A DNA stretch of 64,000 bases from Rhizobium sp. Leaf306 (GTDB taxonomy: Bacteria > Pseudomonadota > Alphaproteobacteria > Rhizobiales > Rhizobiaceae), in the NCBI RefSeq assembly GCF_001423425.1, contig NZ_LMNX01000002.1, forward strand, positions 1,054,001-1,118,000. Reading direction: 5' to 3'. Made by a program: the position numbers and the translations under genes. How positions within the stretch are numbered: the stretch's first letter is position 1; the number at the start of each line of letters is the position of its first letter. The notes under the pieces are model-generated. The model did no database searches. It was not told where the DNA came from and saw nothing but the letters and a program-made list of their open reading frames with translations. Shown here in pieces: positions 36,028-45,279 of this stretch.

Positions 36028-37617
36028 TTATTCAAGGAAAGTGATGGGGTTGACCGGTGTCGCATCCTTGCGCACCTCGAAGTGGACCTGCGGACGCTGA
36101 GCGTCGCCGCTCATGCCGGACGCCGCGACAGTCTGGCCGCGGGTGACCTTCTGGCCGCGCGTGACGTTGATGTTGCCGGCGTGGCCGTAAACGGTGACCT
36201 TGCCATCGTCGTGGCGAACCAGAACGGTGTTTCCGAGCTGCTTCAGGCCGTTGCCGGCATAGATGACGACGCCGTTTTCTGCAGCCTTGATCGGCGTGCC
36301 CTCGGGAACCGAGATGTCGATACCGTCATTGCGGCTGCCGTTGACGTTGGCGCCGTAGCCGGCGATGACCGCACCGCTGACAGGCCAGCGGTATTTGGAA
36401 ATGCCGGTCGACTGTGGTGCAGCAGCAGACACATCGGACTTCTTCTCGACGTCCGACAGCGATGCTGTTTCCTGTGGCGCAGGCTTTGCGGGTGCTGCTT
36501 CGGCGACAGGCGACGGTGCAGCAGGCTTAGGCTGGGCAGCCGGCTTTTCCGGGATGGATGCGGTTCTGACCGGATCGGTCGCAACCGAGCTACCACCGAC
36601 CTTCAGGGTCTGGCCAATTCGTACACCGTCAGCCGACAAGCCGTTTGCGGCCTTCAGCTGATCAATCGGCGTGCCGGTTTCGCGAGCGATCTTTGCAAGG
36701 CTGTCGCCAGGCTTGACCGTGTAGGTGCCACCGAGAGGCTTTCCGCCCGGAGGTGAGATCTTGCCAGGCTCCGCCATCGCCTTGTCGCGGGTCGGCGTTG
36801 GCAGAACGGCAACCTTCTGCTCGGTCTGCTGGGTGGGCGCTGGCGCCTTGTTCTGCAGGTCGATATCGGACGCCGCAGTCTTCGCGGAATTGCGGGACGG
36901 GCCGAAGGTCGGGATGACAATCGTCTGGCCCGGCTTCACAGCGCCGCCATTGGCCTTCAGGATTTCCTTTTCAGGAACGCCGTAGCGGGAAGACAGGGTC
37001 GATGCGGTCTCGCCTGCCCTGAGCGTTACCCGCGGAGCGTTGACCGAAGACCAGCCGGACATCGGCTTCGTCGAAGCCGTTGTCAGGTTGTCGCCTCGAG
37101 CGGTCGACGGTGTGGGAGCCGTCAGAGACTGCGAACTACCGCTACGACCCGGGTATGACTGGGCCATGGATTCCTGGCGAGTGCCCGGACCGCGGTCAGC
37201 CGCCATCGGTGCACGGGACGCCATGGGAGCCGACGCCTGAGCAGAAGGCATGCCGGGAGCTGCCAACTCGTTGCGCTGGACGGCCATCGGCGCCGAAGCG
37301 GCGCGGGCCGGTGATGAATAGCCGCCGGACTGGGCCGGATAAGGCTGGTTCATCGCGGTATTTCGCGAACCGTAATCCTGCTGGACCGGTGCCACCGCCT
37401 GGCCCGACCGCACATCGTCGCGCGGCATTGGCGCCTGGCCATAGGCCCCGCCGACCGGACGCTGGGGTATTGAAGCCGTTGTCAGCTCATCTTTGGAGAA
37501 CAGCCCGGAGAAACGGCTCGAATCCGAGCTGCAGCCAGTGGCCGCACTCGCAAGCAAAGCCGCAACTGCGAGCTTAGCTACTGATTTTCCGACTTTTTGT
37601 GCACTGTTGACACGCAT
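36028..37617 (-). CDS. LytM/M23-domain lipoprotein with two LysM repeats (NlpD/DipM-like)
   Basis: A 529-residue envelope protein. A signal peptide ends in ATGC (Cys29, likely lipidated). A Pro/Ser/Ala-rich region leads to LysM 1 (RVTLRAGETASTLSSRYGVPEKEILKAN, about 195-238) and LysM 2 (YTVKPGDSLAKIARETGTPIDQLKAANG, about 293-340). The C-terminal M23 domain reads NDGIDISVPEGTPIKAAENG then GHAGNINV and VHFEVRK. The first zinc ligand of active M23 enzymes (HxGxD) is Asn here, as in NlpD and EnvC. It is therefore probably a non-catalytic activator of septal amidases rather than an endopeptidase. Confidence 0.9.
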   Translation of the reverse strand: MRVNSAQKVGKSVAKLAVAALLASAATGCSSDSSRFSGLFSKDELTTASIPQRPVGGAYGQAPMPRDDVRSGQAVAPVQQDYGSRNTAMNQPYPAQSGGYSSPARAASAPMAVQRNELAAPGMPSAQASAPMASRAPMAADRGPGTRQESMAQSYPGRSGSSQSLTAPTPSTARGDNLTTASTKPMSGWSSVNAPRVTLRAGETASTLSSRYGVPEKEILKANGGAVKPGQTIVIPTFGPSRNSAKTAASDIDLQNKAPAPTQQTEQKVAVLPTPTRDKAMAEPGKISPPGGKPLGGTYTVKPGDSLAKIARETGTPIDQLKAANGLSADGVRIGQTLKVGGSSVATDPVRTASIPEKPAAQPKPAAPSPVAEAAPAKPAPQETASLSDVEKKSDVSAAAPQSTGISKYRWPVSGAVIAGYGANVNGSRNDGIDISVPEGTPIKAAENGVVIYAGNGLKQLGNTVLVRHDDGKVTVYGHAGNINVTRGQKVTRGQTVAASGMSGDAQRPQVHFEVRKDATPVNPITFLE

Positions 37618-37671
37618 GGACTCGACCTACACTCACGCAACCATCGTGGGAGTCATTAAAGCGCGTTAGTC

Positions 37672-37686
37672 TTACTGTGGGGTTAA
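37672..37686. promoter_or_regulatory. Possible CtrA-like site upstream of the LytM gene
   Basis: TTAC-N7-TTAA on the plus strand differs by one base from the TTAA-N7-TTAA CtrA consensus and lies about 55 bases before the LytM start. CtrA controls division genes in alphaproteobacteria. A single short match has a fair chance of being random. Confidence 0.25.
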
Positions 37687-37773
37687 AGTGTCGGAAGAGA
37701 TGCAATTTTTTTGATAATTCGCTAACCATGAGTTGGAAGCGCGTGGCAGGAGCGGAACCAATGCCGAACCAGC

Positions 37774-38427
37774 TTAAAGCGCTGCCGCCATCTGCGGAAT
37801 GATCGGCAGGAATGGCACGGTGAACAGGTCTTCCCGTTCGAATCGGCTCCCGGTCTTGGTGAGCCTCACCATCATGCAGGTCTCGTCGTCGCCGATCAGC
37901 GGCGCAACCATCGAACCGCCATGGGTCAGCTGCTCCGCATAGAATCGCGGCAGAACCGTAAATGCCGTGGTCACGAATATCCGATCGAACGTGCCCTCGC
38001 CCGGCATCCCGTTGCTGCCATCCGCCTGTCGTACGATGACGTTGCGCATTCCAAGTGCGTCAACGCGGGCCTGCGCCGCAACGGTGAGCGTCTTATAGCG
38101 ATCTACGGTCAGCACCCGTTCTGCGATGCGGCCGATCACGGCGGCTGTAAAACCGCTGCCGGTACCGATTTCGAGAACACGATGACCGGGTTTCACCTGC
38201 AGAGCGGCCAGAAGGCGAACCGCAAGATCTGCTCCTTCCATAAAGGCACCGCAATCGATCGGGACCGTGCGGCTGGAATAGGCTTCCTGAGAAAGCGTGG
38301 GCGGCACGAACTGCGAACGAGGCGTCTGCTCGACGGCAGTCAGAAGGTCGATATTAGAAATGCCTGCGGACCGGAGCCGCAAGACAAGTGCAGCAAACCC
38401 TTCCTTCTCGACCATGCCCGATTTCAA
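37774..38427 (-). CDS. pcm: Protein-L-isoaspartate O-methyltransferase
   Basis: A 217-residue SAM-dependent enzyme that initiates repair of isoaspartyl residues. The SAM motif I is VLEIGTGSGFTAAVIG, preceded by RTVPIDCGAFMEGADLAVRLLAALQ. RSQFVP near residue 40 is the PCMT substrate-binding pattern. The start is TTG at 38427 (GGAG seven bases upstream) or ATG at 38415. It follows surE by 31 bases, a linkage conserved widely (surE-pcm, often with nlpD downstream, as here). Confidence 0.92.
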   Translation of the reverse strand: MKSGMVEKEGFAALVLRLRSAGISNIDLLTAVEQTPRSQFVPPTLSQEAYSSRTVPIDCGAFMEGADLAVRLLAALQVKPGHRVLEIGTGSGFTAAVIGRIAERVLTVDRYKTLTVAAQARVDALGMRNVIVRQADGSNGMPGEGTFDRIFVTTAFTVLPRFYAEQLTHGGSMVAPLIGDDETCMMVRLTKTGSRFEREDLFTVPFLPIIPQMAAAL

Positions 38428-38458
38428 GCTGTCACTCCGCCTGCCACGTTATCTGGGT

Positions 38459-39214
38459 TCAACCCAGCGCCTTCATCAAGCGATCCTGCACCGAATAGTC
38501 GGTCAGGTCCAGTTTCAGCGGTGTTACTGAAATGCGATTGGCCTTGATGGCGTTGATGTCGGTGCCCTCCGCCTGGCGGCCGACACGCGAGGCAAAGTAC
38601 AGCCAATAGTATGGGAAGCCTCGACCATCCTGGCGTTCGTCGATCGCCACGTCGAAATCGGTCTTGCCCTGAGACGTGACTTCCGTCCCCTGGACATCGT
38701 CAGGCGCGCAGGCCGGGAAATTGACGTTGAGAAACGTGCCGGCCGGAAGGTCCGTATCCAGCAATTTGCGGATCAGGCCCGGGCCATGCGATTCGGCCGT
38801 ATCCCAAGGCAGGACGCGGCCGTTCTCCTTGCGGTAGGCCTGGCTGAGCGCGATCGACCGGACGCCTTGCAGAGTGCCCTCGATGGCGCCTGCGACCGTG
38901 CCAGAATAGGTCACGTCGTCGGCAAGGTTGGCACCGACGTTGACACCCGACAGAACGAGATCCGGCTTGCCCCCCATGACGTGGCGCATCGCCATGATGA
39001 CGCAGTCCGTCGGCGTGCCGCGCACGGCATAGTGCCGGTCGCTGATCTCGCGCAGGCGCAGCGGCTCCGACAGGGTCAGGGAATGCGCATAACCGCTCTG
39101 GTCGGTTTCTGGCGCAACAATCCAGACGTCATCGGAAAGCTGGCGGGCAATCCGTTCGAGAACCGCCAGGCCTTCCGCGTGGATACCGTCGTCGTTGGTG
39201 AGCAGGATGCGCAT
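38459..39214 (-). CDS. surE: 5'/3'-nucleotidase SurE
   Basis: A 251-residue stationary-phase survival phosphatase. The N-terminal metal-binding [12 protein letters not shown] (Asp8, Asp9) and the [25 protein letters not shown] segment with Ser and Asn ligands are present. [11 protein letters not shown] ends the protein. It follows serS by 11 bases and precedes pcm. Confidence 0.97.
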   Translation of the reverse strand: MRILLTNDDGIHAEGLAVLERIARQLSDDVWIVAPETDQSGYAHSLTLSEPLRLREISDRHYAVRGTPTDCVIMAMRHVMGGKPDLVLSGVNVGANLADDVTYSGTVAGAIEGTLQGVRSIALSQAYRKENGRVLPWDTAESHGPGLIRKLLDTDLPAGTFLNVNFPACAPDDVQGTEVTSQGKTDFDVAIDERQDGRGFPYYWLYFASRVGRQAEGTDINAIKANRISVTPLKLDLTDYSVQDRLMKALG

Positions 39215-39225
39215 TCAGGGCTGCC

Positions 39226-40506
39226 TTATGCTTTTTCTATTTTGGTCAGGCCGCCCATATAGGGCAGAAGCGCGTCCGGGATCGTAACGGAGCCGTCTTC
39301 ATTGAGATAATTTTCGAGGACTGCGATCAGGCAGCGGCCGACGGCAGTGCCCGAGCCGTTCAGCGTGTGAACAAATTTCAAAGCCTTGTCGTCCTTGCCG
39401 CGATAGCGCGCGTTCATCCGGCGGCCCTGGAAATCGCCACAGACCGAGCAGGACGAGATTTCGCGGAACGCATCCTGTCCCGGCAACCAGACTTCGATGT
39501 CATAGGTCTTGCGGGCGCTGAAGCCCATGTCGCCGGTGCAGAGCGTCATCGTCCGAAAATGCAGGCCGAGACGCTTGAGGACGTTTTCGGCGCATTCGGT
39601 CATCCGCTCGTGCTCGGCGATCGATGATTCCTGATCCGTGATCGAGACGAGCTCGCATTTCCAGAACTGGTGCTGGCGCAACATGCCGCGCGTATCGCGA
39701 CCCGCAGAACCGGCTTCCGAACGGAAGGACGGGGTAAGCGCCGTAAAGCGCAGCGGCAGCTTTTCGGCGTCCAGAACCTCGCCCGAAACAAGGTTGGTCA
39801 GCGTCACTTCGGCCGTTGGGATAAGGTAGCGGCCATCGGTCGTCTTGAAGAGATCTTCCTCGAACTTCGGCAACTGGCCTGTGCCGTACATTGCCTCGGA
39901 CTTTACCATCAGCGGCGACGACACTTCCGTGTACCCGTGCTCGCTGGTGTGCATGTCGATCATGAACTGACCGATTGCCCGCTCAAGACGGGCGAGCGGT
40001 CCGGTCAGCACCGTAAAGCGCGAGCCCGAGAGTTTTGCGGCGCGCTCGAAATCCATATAGCCGAGCGCTTCGCCGATCTCGAAATGCTCCTTGGCGGGAT
40101 GATTCCAGCCGGGCTTCGTTCCGATCGTGCGCGTGACGACGTTGCCTGATTCGTCCTGGCCGACGGGGACATCGTCGAGAGGAATGTTTGGAAGGCGCGA
40201 CAGCGCGTCATCGAGCGCTGCGACAGCTGCCCGTTCTTCCTGCTCGGCGGCCGGCATCGTGTCCTTGATGGTGGCGACTTCCGCCTTCAGCTTCTCGGCG
40301 AGTTCGGTATTCTTCTGCGCCATCGCATTGCCGATCTCCTTGGAGGCGGCGTTACGGCGCGACTGCATATCCTGAAGCGTCTGGATGACGCTGCGGCGGG
40401 TATCGTCCATCGCAAGCAGGGTGGCAGCCATTGGCTCGGCGCCGCGCTTGTTCAGCGCTGCGTCGAAAGCTTCCGGATTATCGCGGATCCACTTGATATC
40501 GAGCAT
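39226..40506 (-). CDS. serS: Seryl-tRNA synthetase
   Basis: A 426-residue class II synthetase. The N-terminal long coiled-coil arm ([22 protein letters not shown], then Lys/Glu-rich helices to about residue 100) binds tRNA-Ser. The catalytic core has motif 2 ([26 protein letters not shown]) and motif 3 ([19 protein letters not shown]). Full length. It starts 54 bases after tatC and leads into surE. Confidence 0.98.
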   Translation of the reverse strand: MLDIKWIRDNPEAFDAALNKRGAEPMAATLLAMDDTRRSVIQTLQDMQSRRNAASKEIGNAMAQKNTELAEKLKAEVATIKDTMPAAEQEERAAVAALDDALSRLPNIPLDDVPVGQDESGNVVTRTIGTKPGWNHPAKEHFEIGEALGYMDFERAAKLSGSRFTVLTGPLARLERAIGQFMIDMHTSEHGYTEVSSPLMVKSEAMYGTGQLPKFEEDLFKTTDGRYLIPTAEVTLTNLVSGEVLDAEKLPLRFTALTPSFRSEAGSAGRDTRGMLRQHQFWKCELVSITDQESSIAEHERMTECAENVLKRLGLHFRTMTLCTGDMGFSARKTYDIEVWLPGQDAFREISSCSVCGDFQGRRMNARYRGKDDKALKFVHTLNGSGTAVGRCLIAVLENYLNEDGSVTIPDALLPYMGGLTKIEKA

Positions 40507-40560
40507 GATTCTTGGCCTTCAAAGCATGAGGCCGCTGCGATATCGATCGAGAGAAAAACC

Positions 40561-41385
40561 TCAGGCCTTCTCCGTCTCTGCGACGTCAGACGAGGCCTCA
40601 TCACTCGAAGCGTCCTCATCGCGTCTGCGCTCGACGAGTCGCGCGGCGTAGATGGAAATCTCGTAGAGAAGGATGGTCGGTATAGCAAGACCGATCTGGG
40701 ACATCGGATCCGGCGGCGTCAGGACGGCGGCAACGACGAAGGCGATGACGATCGCGAACTTACGCTTCTCGCGCAGCCACTTGCTGGACAAGATGCCCAC
40801 GCGAGCAAGCAGCGTCGTGACAACCGGAAGCTGGAAAACCAGTCCAAAGGACAGAACCAGCGTCATGATGAGGCTGAGATATTCCGAAACACGCGGAAGA
40901 AGCGAGATCCCCACTTCACCTTCGGTCGGCGCCTGCTGCATGGCCAGGAAGAACCACATCACCATCGGCGTGAAGAAGAAGTAGACGAGTGCCCCTCCAA
41001 GCAGGAACAGCACAGGCGAGGCAATCAGGAACGGCAGGAAGGCTGCCCGCTCGTTCTTATAGAGCCCGGGAGCCACGAACTTGTAGATCTGCGAGGCAAT
41101 CACCGGAAAGGCAATGACCAGCGCGCCAAACATCGCAACCTTCACCTGGGTGAAGAAGAATTCCTGCGGCGCGGTGTAGATCAGTTCGGATTTCGCGATA
41201 TCGAGCTTCGCCCAGATGACCGCCCACTTGTAGGGAATGACGAGAAGGTTGAAGAGCTGTTTTGCGAAGAAGAAGCACACGACGAAGGCGAGGAAGAAAG
41301 CGCCGATCGACCAGATGAGCCTTGTCCGCAACTCCATCAGATGCTCGATAAGCGGCTGCGGCTTATCTTCGTAATCACCGCTCAT
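40561..41385 (-). CDS. tatC: Sec-independent translocase subunit TatC
   Basis: A 274-residue inner-membrane protein with six helices that recognises twin-arginine signals. [21 protein letters not shown] is the conserved N-terminal segment, and [30 protein letters not shown] carries the periplasmic cap region (sequence here reads [11 protein letters not shown]). The charged C-terminal tail ([15 protein letters not shown]) is cytoplasmic. The start overlaps the tatB stop by one base. Confidence 0.97.
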   Translation of the reverse strand: [274 protein letters not shown]

Positions 41386-42140
41386 CAGGCATCGTCCTTC
41401 GGGGTATCGACAGGCTTCTTCGGGGTACGCTTGCGGGCGGCTGCAAGCTTGACGGCCGTCTCAGTCGTTTCAGGTGCGGACACCGGGACCTTGGCCACGC
41501 GAACACGTTTCGGCTGTTCGGCAGACGTCGCCACTGGGGCAGGCTTCTCCGCCCTCGTGGATCTGCGTGTCGTTGCAGGCTTATCCACAGCTGCCGGTTC
41601 ACCCGTGGCCGCCAATTTCGGTGCGCGAGGCTTTCTAACGCGGCCGGGTTCGGCAGGCGTTGTCGCCTCCGCTGGTGCCGGCGTCACAGCAGAGTACGTC
41701 GGCGCAGCAACAGGAGATGCCGTGACGGGCGTAACCGGCACAGCCGCAACAACAGGCGCCGTATCGGCGACCGGAGCACCCTCGACAGCATGCTGCGCTT
41801 CGACATCCGTACTAACCGGCGTCGGCGTCGACGGCATATGCGTCGCCTTCTGCAGATCGTTTCGGATGTCCTGACCCATCTGGCGAAGCGGATTTATCGC
41901 GTCGCGCAGGCTGTTGGCGGGATTGAGGCTCTTGGCGTCCGAAATCGTCTTCCGGACGTCATCCATGTCTGCCTCGCGAAGCGCCTCGTCGAACTGCGTC
42001 CGAAAGTCACCCGCCATCTTGCGCAGGTTTGATGTCATCTTCCCGAAAGCGCGCAGCATGGGCGGCAAGTCCTTGGGACCTACGACCACGATAAGCACAA
42101 TGGCAATGACAAGTAGCTCGGTCCAACCGATATCCAACAT
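41385..42140 (-). CDS. tatB: Sec-independent translocase subunit TatB
   Basis: A 251-residue subunit. The N-terminal helix MLDIGWTELLVIAIVLIVVVGPKDLPPML is followed by the amphipathic helix (RAFGKMTSNLRKMAGDFRTQF). The C-terminal 130 residues are a Pro/Ala/Thr/Val-rich disordered tail ending in a basic patch (RKRTPKKPVDT), longer than in E. coli TatB. It sits between tatA and tatC in one operon. Confidence 0.95.
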   Translation of the reverse strand: MLDIGWTELLVIAIVLIVVVGPKDLPPMLRAFGKMTSNLRKMAGDFRTQFDEALREADMDDVRKTISDAKSLNPANSLRDAINPLRQMGQDIRNDLQKATHMPSTPTPVSTDVEAQHAVEGAPVADTAPVVAAVPVTPVTASPVAAPTYSAVTPAPAEATTPAEPGRVRKPRAPKLAATGEPAAVDKPATTRRSTRAEKPAPVATSAEQPKRVRVAKVPVSAPETTETAVKLAAARKRTPKKPVDTPKDDA

Positions 42141-42171
42141 TCAGCGAGGCTCCTGAAACCCTCCCGACCAA

Positions 42172-42402
42172 TTAAGACCGAGTGGTTTCCTTGATCTCGT
42201 CGGGCTTGTGATCGACCGTCCTGCCGCCGTTCACAGTATCGGTAGGCTTTGCCTCAGGGGCATCCTCGTCCGCCATGCCTTTTTTGAAGCTCTTGATGCC
42301 TTTGGCAAAGTCGCCCATCAGCTCAGGAATCTTGCCGCGTCCGAACAGGACAAGCACGATGACTAGAACGATCAGCCAGTGCCACACACTAAAAGAACCC
42401 AT
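42172..42402 (-). CDS. tatA: Sec-independent translocase subunit TatA
   Basis: A 76-residue pore-forming subunit. The short membrane helix ([22 protein letters not shown]) and amphipathic helix ([14 protein letters not shown]) are textbook. GGAG lies seven bases upstream of the ATG. First gene of tatABC, about 195 bases after scpB, so a promoter for tatABC-serS-surE-pcm may lie in that gap. Confidence 0.97.
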   Translation of the reverse strand: MGSFSVWHWLIVLVIVLVLFGRGKIPELMGDFAKGIKSFKKGMADEDAPEAKPTDTVNGGRTVDHKPDEIKETTRS

Positions 42403-42597
42403 AGTCTAACTCCATTGGAACGTGACCCCGATGTAAGCTTTTTAAGTTTGTTTTTCAAACACCAAATACGTTGCACGAAAAGCTATGAACGGATGACTTT
42501 CGCAATCTAGCGACGCTGCTGTCGGCAACGGACAATCACGCACGGTCCATATTCGGGAACACGGGAATAATAAGGGGAAAGCTGGCTGAAACCCCTG

Positions 42598-43314
42598 CTA
42601 GCCATCACCGTCGCCGGTTGGAGGCAGCAAGCCAAGCTCCTCCAGATCAAGCTGGGTGATGGGGTCTTCCTCGTCCGAAAGCTCGTCCTCACCGCCCGGA
42701 ACCGGCACCGAAAAGCCGGATGGAATGCGGCCAGATAGAAGTCCCGCGCCCTTCAATTCTTCGAGACCAGGAAGATCGCGTAGCTCTTCCAACCCGAAAT
42801 GATCGAGAAAATCTCCTGTCGTTCCGAGTGTCACCGGTCTGCCCGGCGACCGACGCCGACCGCGGAAACGAACCCAGCCGGCTTCCATCAGTACGTCAAG
42901 CGTACCTCTTGAGGTCTGGACGCCGCGAATATCCTCGATCTCGGCGCGGGTCACAGGCTGGTGGTAGGCGATGATGGCAAGCACTTCGAGGGCGGCCCTC
43001 GACAGCTTCTTCACGTCGCTGTCGTCTTTGCGAATGACGAAGGAAAGGTCTGCTGCCGTGCGGAAAGCCCAGCGATCAGCCACCTTGACCAGGTTCACTC
43101 CGCGTGAGGCATAGATGCCCGCCAGTCTCTGCATCACGGCCTGGATATCTTCTCCCCGTGGAAGACGCTCAGCCAGAAACGCTTCAGAGACAGGCTCCGC
43201 CGATGCAAACACGAGGGCTTCGGCGATCCGCTCGACCTCCTCCGACGAGTAGGGCACCGGCACAATGTCATCCACTGCCGCGTCGTCGTCCATCGCGCCC
43301 TCGATCTGGCTCAT
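42598..43314 (-). CDS. scpB: Segregation and condensation protein B
   Basis: A 238-residue kleisin-associated protein of the SMC-ScpAB condensin. The two winged helices are represented by EVERIAEALVFASAEPVSEAFLAERL, ALEVLAIIAYHQPVTRAEIEDIRGV and LMEAGWVRFRGRRRSPGRPVTLGTT. The last 60 residues are acidic (EDELSDEEDPITQLDLEEL). The start overlaps the scpA stop in ATGA. Confidence 0.95.
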   Translation of the reverse strand: MSQIEGAMDDDAAVDDIVPVPYSSEEVERIAEALVFASAEPVSEAFLAERLPRGEDIQAVMQRLAGIYASRGVNLVKVADRWAFRTAADLSFVIRKDDSDVKKLSRAALEVLAIIAYHQPVTRAEIEDIRGVQTSRGTLDVLMEAGWVRFRGRRRSPGRPVTLGTTGDFLDHFGLEELRDLPGLEELKGAGLLSGRIPSGFSVPVPGGEDELSDEEDPITQLDLEELGLLPPTGDGDG

Positions 43315-44159
43315 TCGGCTGTCCCTGCCTTTAGAGGCAACGTCTCGGCCTTCGGCCGCCCGGGTCCCTTTCTGAGATAGATTGTCTGGAAAGCGCCATC
43401 CTGGCGGATCTCGAGCTGTCCTTCGCGCACCAGTTCCAACGAGGCGGCAAAGGCGCTGGCAGTCGCAGTGACGCGATCCTGCGGCGGCAGATACGGCAGA
43501 AGGTACTGCTGCAGGGCCGTCCAATCGCCGATCTCGCCCAGCATGCGGTTGAGAAGGTCCCTCGCCTCAACCAGCGACCAGACCTTGCGGCGTTCGATCG
43601 TGACATGGGTGATGGCGTTGCGCTGTCTAAGATTTGCGTAGGCCGACAACAGGTCGTAGAGCGATGCGTCATAGGCCGACGGCCTGTGCTGCGGAATATG
43701 CTCCGGTGCCCCACGTGCAAAAATATCGCGACCGAGTCGGTTACGGTTGACGAGCTGGGCGGCTGCATCGCGGATTGCTTCCAGCCGTTTCAACCGGAAG
43801 GCAAGCGTTGCTGCCAGTTCCTCGCCGGTCGGGCCGTCGTCGATCTTGATCTGCTTGGGGATCAGCAACCGCGACTTGAGATAGGCGAGCCAAGCTGCCA
43901 TCACGAGATAGTCGGCTGCCAGTTCGATCCGAACGCGCCGCGCGCTGTCGACGAATGTGAGATACTGCTCGGCGAGTGCCAGGACAGAGATCCGCGACAG
44001 ATCCACTTTCTGGCTGCGAGCAAGATGCAGCAGAAGATCGAGCGGTCCCTCGAAGCCCGCGACGTCGATCACCAGTGAAGGATCATCGATCGCCCGCTCG
44101 GTCACGTCCTGCCACATCTTGTCCATCGGAATGGCATTTTCAGCTTTTGTCATCGCCAT
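43311..44159 (-). CDS. scpA: Segregation and condensation protein A (kleisin)
   Basis: A 282-residue kleisin that bridges SMC heads. The FEGPLDLLLHLARSQKVDLSRISVLALAEQYL segment is the conserved N-terminal kleisin domain; AADYLVMAAWLAYLKSRLLIP follows. The C-terminal winged helix (ATASAFAASLELVREGQLEIRQDGAFQTIYLRK) ends the protein. It lies 25 bases after nagZ and overlaps scpB. Confidence 0.95.
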   Translation of the reverse strand: MAMTKAENAIPMDKMWQDVTERAIDDPSLVIDVAGFEGPLDLLLHLARSQKVDLSRISVLALAEQYLTFVDSARRVRIELAADYLVMAAWLAYLKSRLLIPKQIKIDDGPTGEELAATLAFRLKRLEAIRDAAAQLVNRNRLGRDIFARGAPEHIPQHRPSAYDASLYDLLSAYANLRQRNAITHVTIERRKVWSLVEARDLLNRMLGEIGDWTALQQYLLPYLPPQDRVTATASAFAASLELVREGQLEIRQDGAFQTIYLRKGPGRPKAETLPLKAGTAE

Positions 44160-44184
44160 TCCGATCCGTCTTCACTGTCGGCGG

Positions 44185-45201
44185 TCAGGCGACCCCAATC
44201 AGTCCGTGGAATTCGTCGCGAAGCGTGTCTTCCTGTGCATCATCAGCAACCGGGAAACCTTGCTCCACCGCTTTGGCACGTCGAAGCGCCTCGCCGCCAA
44301 GCGGGATCGCCTCATTCACCACTGCCCTCATTTCGTCCATCAGGCCGTTGCAATGCAAGACGATATCACAACCGCCCCCAACGATTCTCGCCGCGCGCTC
44401 GCCGATCGTGCCCTTTAGGGCGTTCATCGAGCTGTCGTCGGACATCAGCAGGCCATCGAAGCCGATATGACCGCGAATGACATCCTCGATGACTTTCCGA
44501 GAAATCGTCGCCGGCTCTTCCGTGTCGATCGCGGTGAAGACGATATGCGCGCTCATCGCCATCAACTCGTTCTTGAGCGCCACGAAGGGCAGGAAGTCAT
44601 GCGCTTCGAGTTCCGCCCGCGATGCCGATACGACCGGCAGTTCATGATGCGAATCGGCCAAGCCGCGGCCGTGGCCCGGGATGTGCTTCATCACAGGAAG
44701 CATGCCGCCAGCCTTGAGGCCATCGGCCGCAGCCTGCCCCATCTGGGACACCGTCTTCGGATCGAAGCCGTAGGCCCGGTCGCCGATGACGTTGCTGGCG
44801 CCTTCCACCGGTACGTCCAGGACCGGCAGGCAGTCGACGTTGATGCCGAGCTTCATGAGGTCGAAGGCGTGCAGCCGCGACATCAGCCATGCGGCGCGCA
44901 AGCCCATTTCACGGTCATTCTTGTAGAGAGCCCCCAAGGCGGCGGCTGACGGATAACGCTCGATCATCGGCGGACGGATACGCTGAACGCGGCCACCCTC
45001 CTGGTCGATCAGGACAGGCGCCTCCGGGCGGCCGACGGTGTCGCGCATGGCTGCAACCAGATCAGTGATCTGGGCCGGCTCGACACAGTTGCGGGCAAAG
45101 AGAATGAAACCCCAGGGACGCTCATCCCGGTAGAGCAGGATTTCGTCCTGGGTAAGCTGCGGGCCGCTGGAGCCCAGGATCATCGCTTTCGATTCGGTCA
45201 T
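44185..45201 (-). CDS. nagZ: Beta-N-acetylhexosaminidase (GH3), peptidoglycan recycling
   Basis: A 338-residue cytoplasmic glycosidase that removes GlcNAc from anhydromuropeptides. KHIPGHGRGLADSHHELP carries the catalytic His/Asp loop and MSDDSSMNAL the nucleophile Asp. VLIDQEGGRVQRIRPP is the GH3 N-terminal signature. AGGA lies six bases before the ATG. Its activity in other bacteria sets beta-lactamase induction via muropeptide levels. Confidence 0.96.
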   Translation of the reverse strand: MTESKAMILGSSGPQLTQDEILLYRDERPWGFILFARNCVEPAQITDLVAAMRDTVGRPEAPVLIDQEGGRVQRIRPPMIERYPSAAALGALYKNDREMGLRAAWLMSRLHAFDLMKLGINVDCLPVLDVPVEGASNVIGDRAYGFDPKTVSQMGQAAADGLKAGGMLPVMKHIPGHGRGLADSHHELPVVSASRAELEAHDFLPFVALKNELMAMSAHIVFTAIDTEEPATISRKVIEDVIRGHIGFDGLLMSDDSSMNALKGTIGERAARIVGGGCDIVLHCNGLMDEMRAVVNEAIPLGGEALRRAKAVEQGFPVADDAQEDTLRDEFHGLIGVA

Positions 45202-45234
45202 GTTCGATCCTAGAATGCTGGGAGCAGAATAGAA

Positions 45235-45257
45235 AACGGGGCGCTGTGCGCCCCGTT
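45235..45257 (-). terminator. Terminator of the SPOR-domain gene
   Basis: AACGGGGCGC-ACA-GCGCCCCGTT, a perfect 10-bp stem on the minus strand followed by TTCTATTCTG. It lies 22 bases after the stop of the SPOR gene and before nagZ. Confidence 0.72.
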
Positions 45258-45279
45258 CGATGGTTTCTCGTCAAAGATC

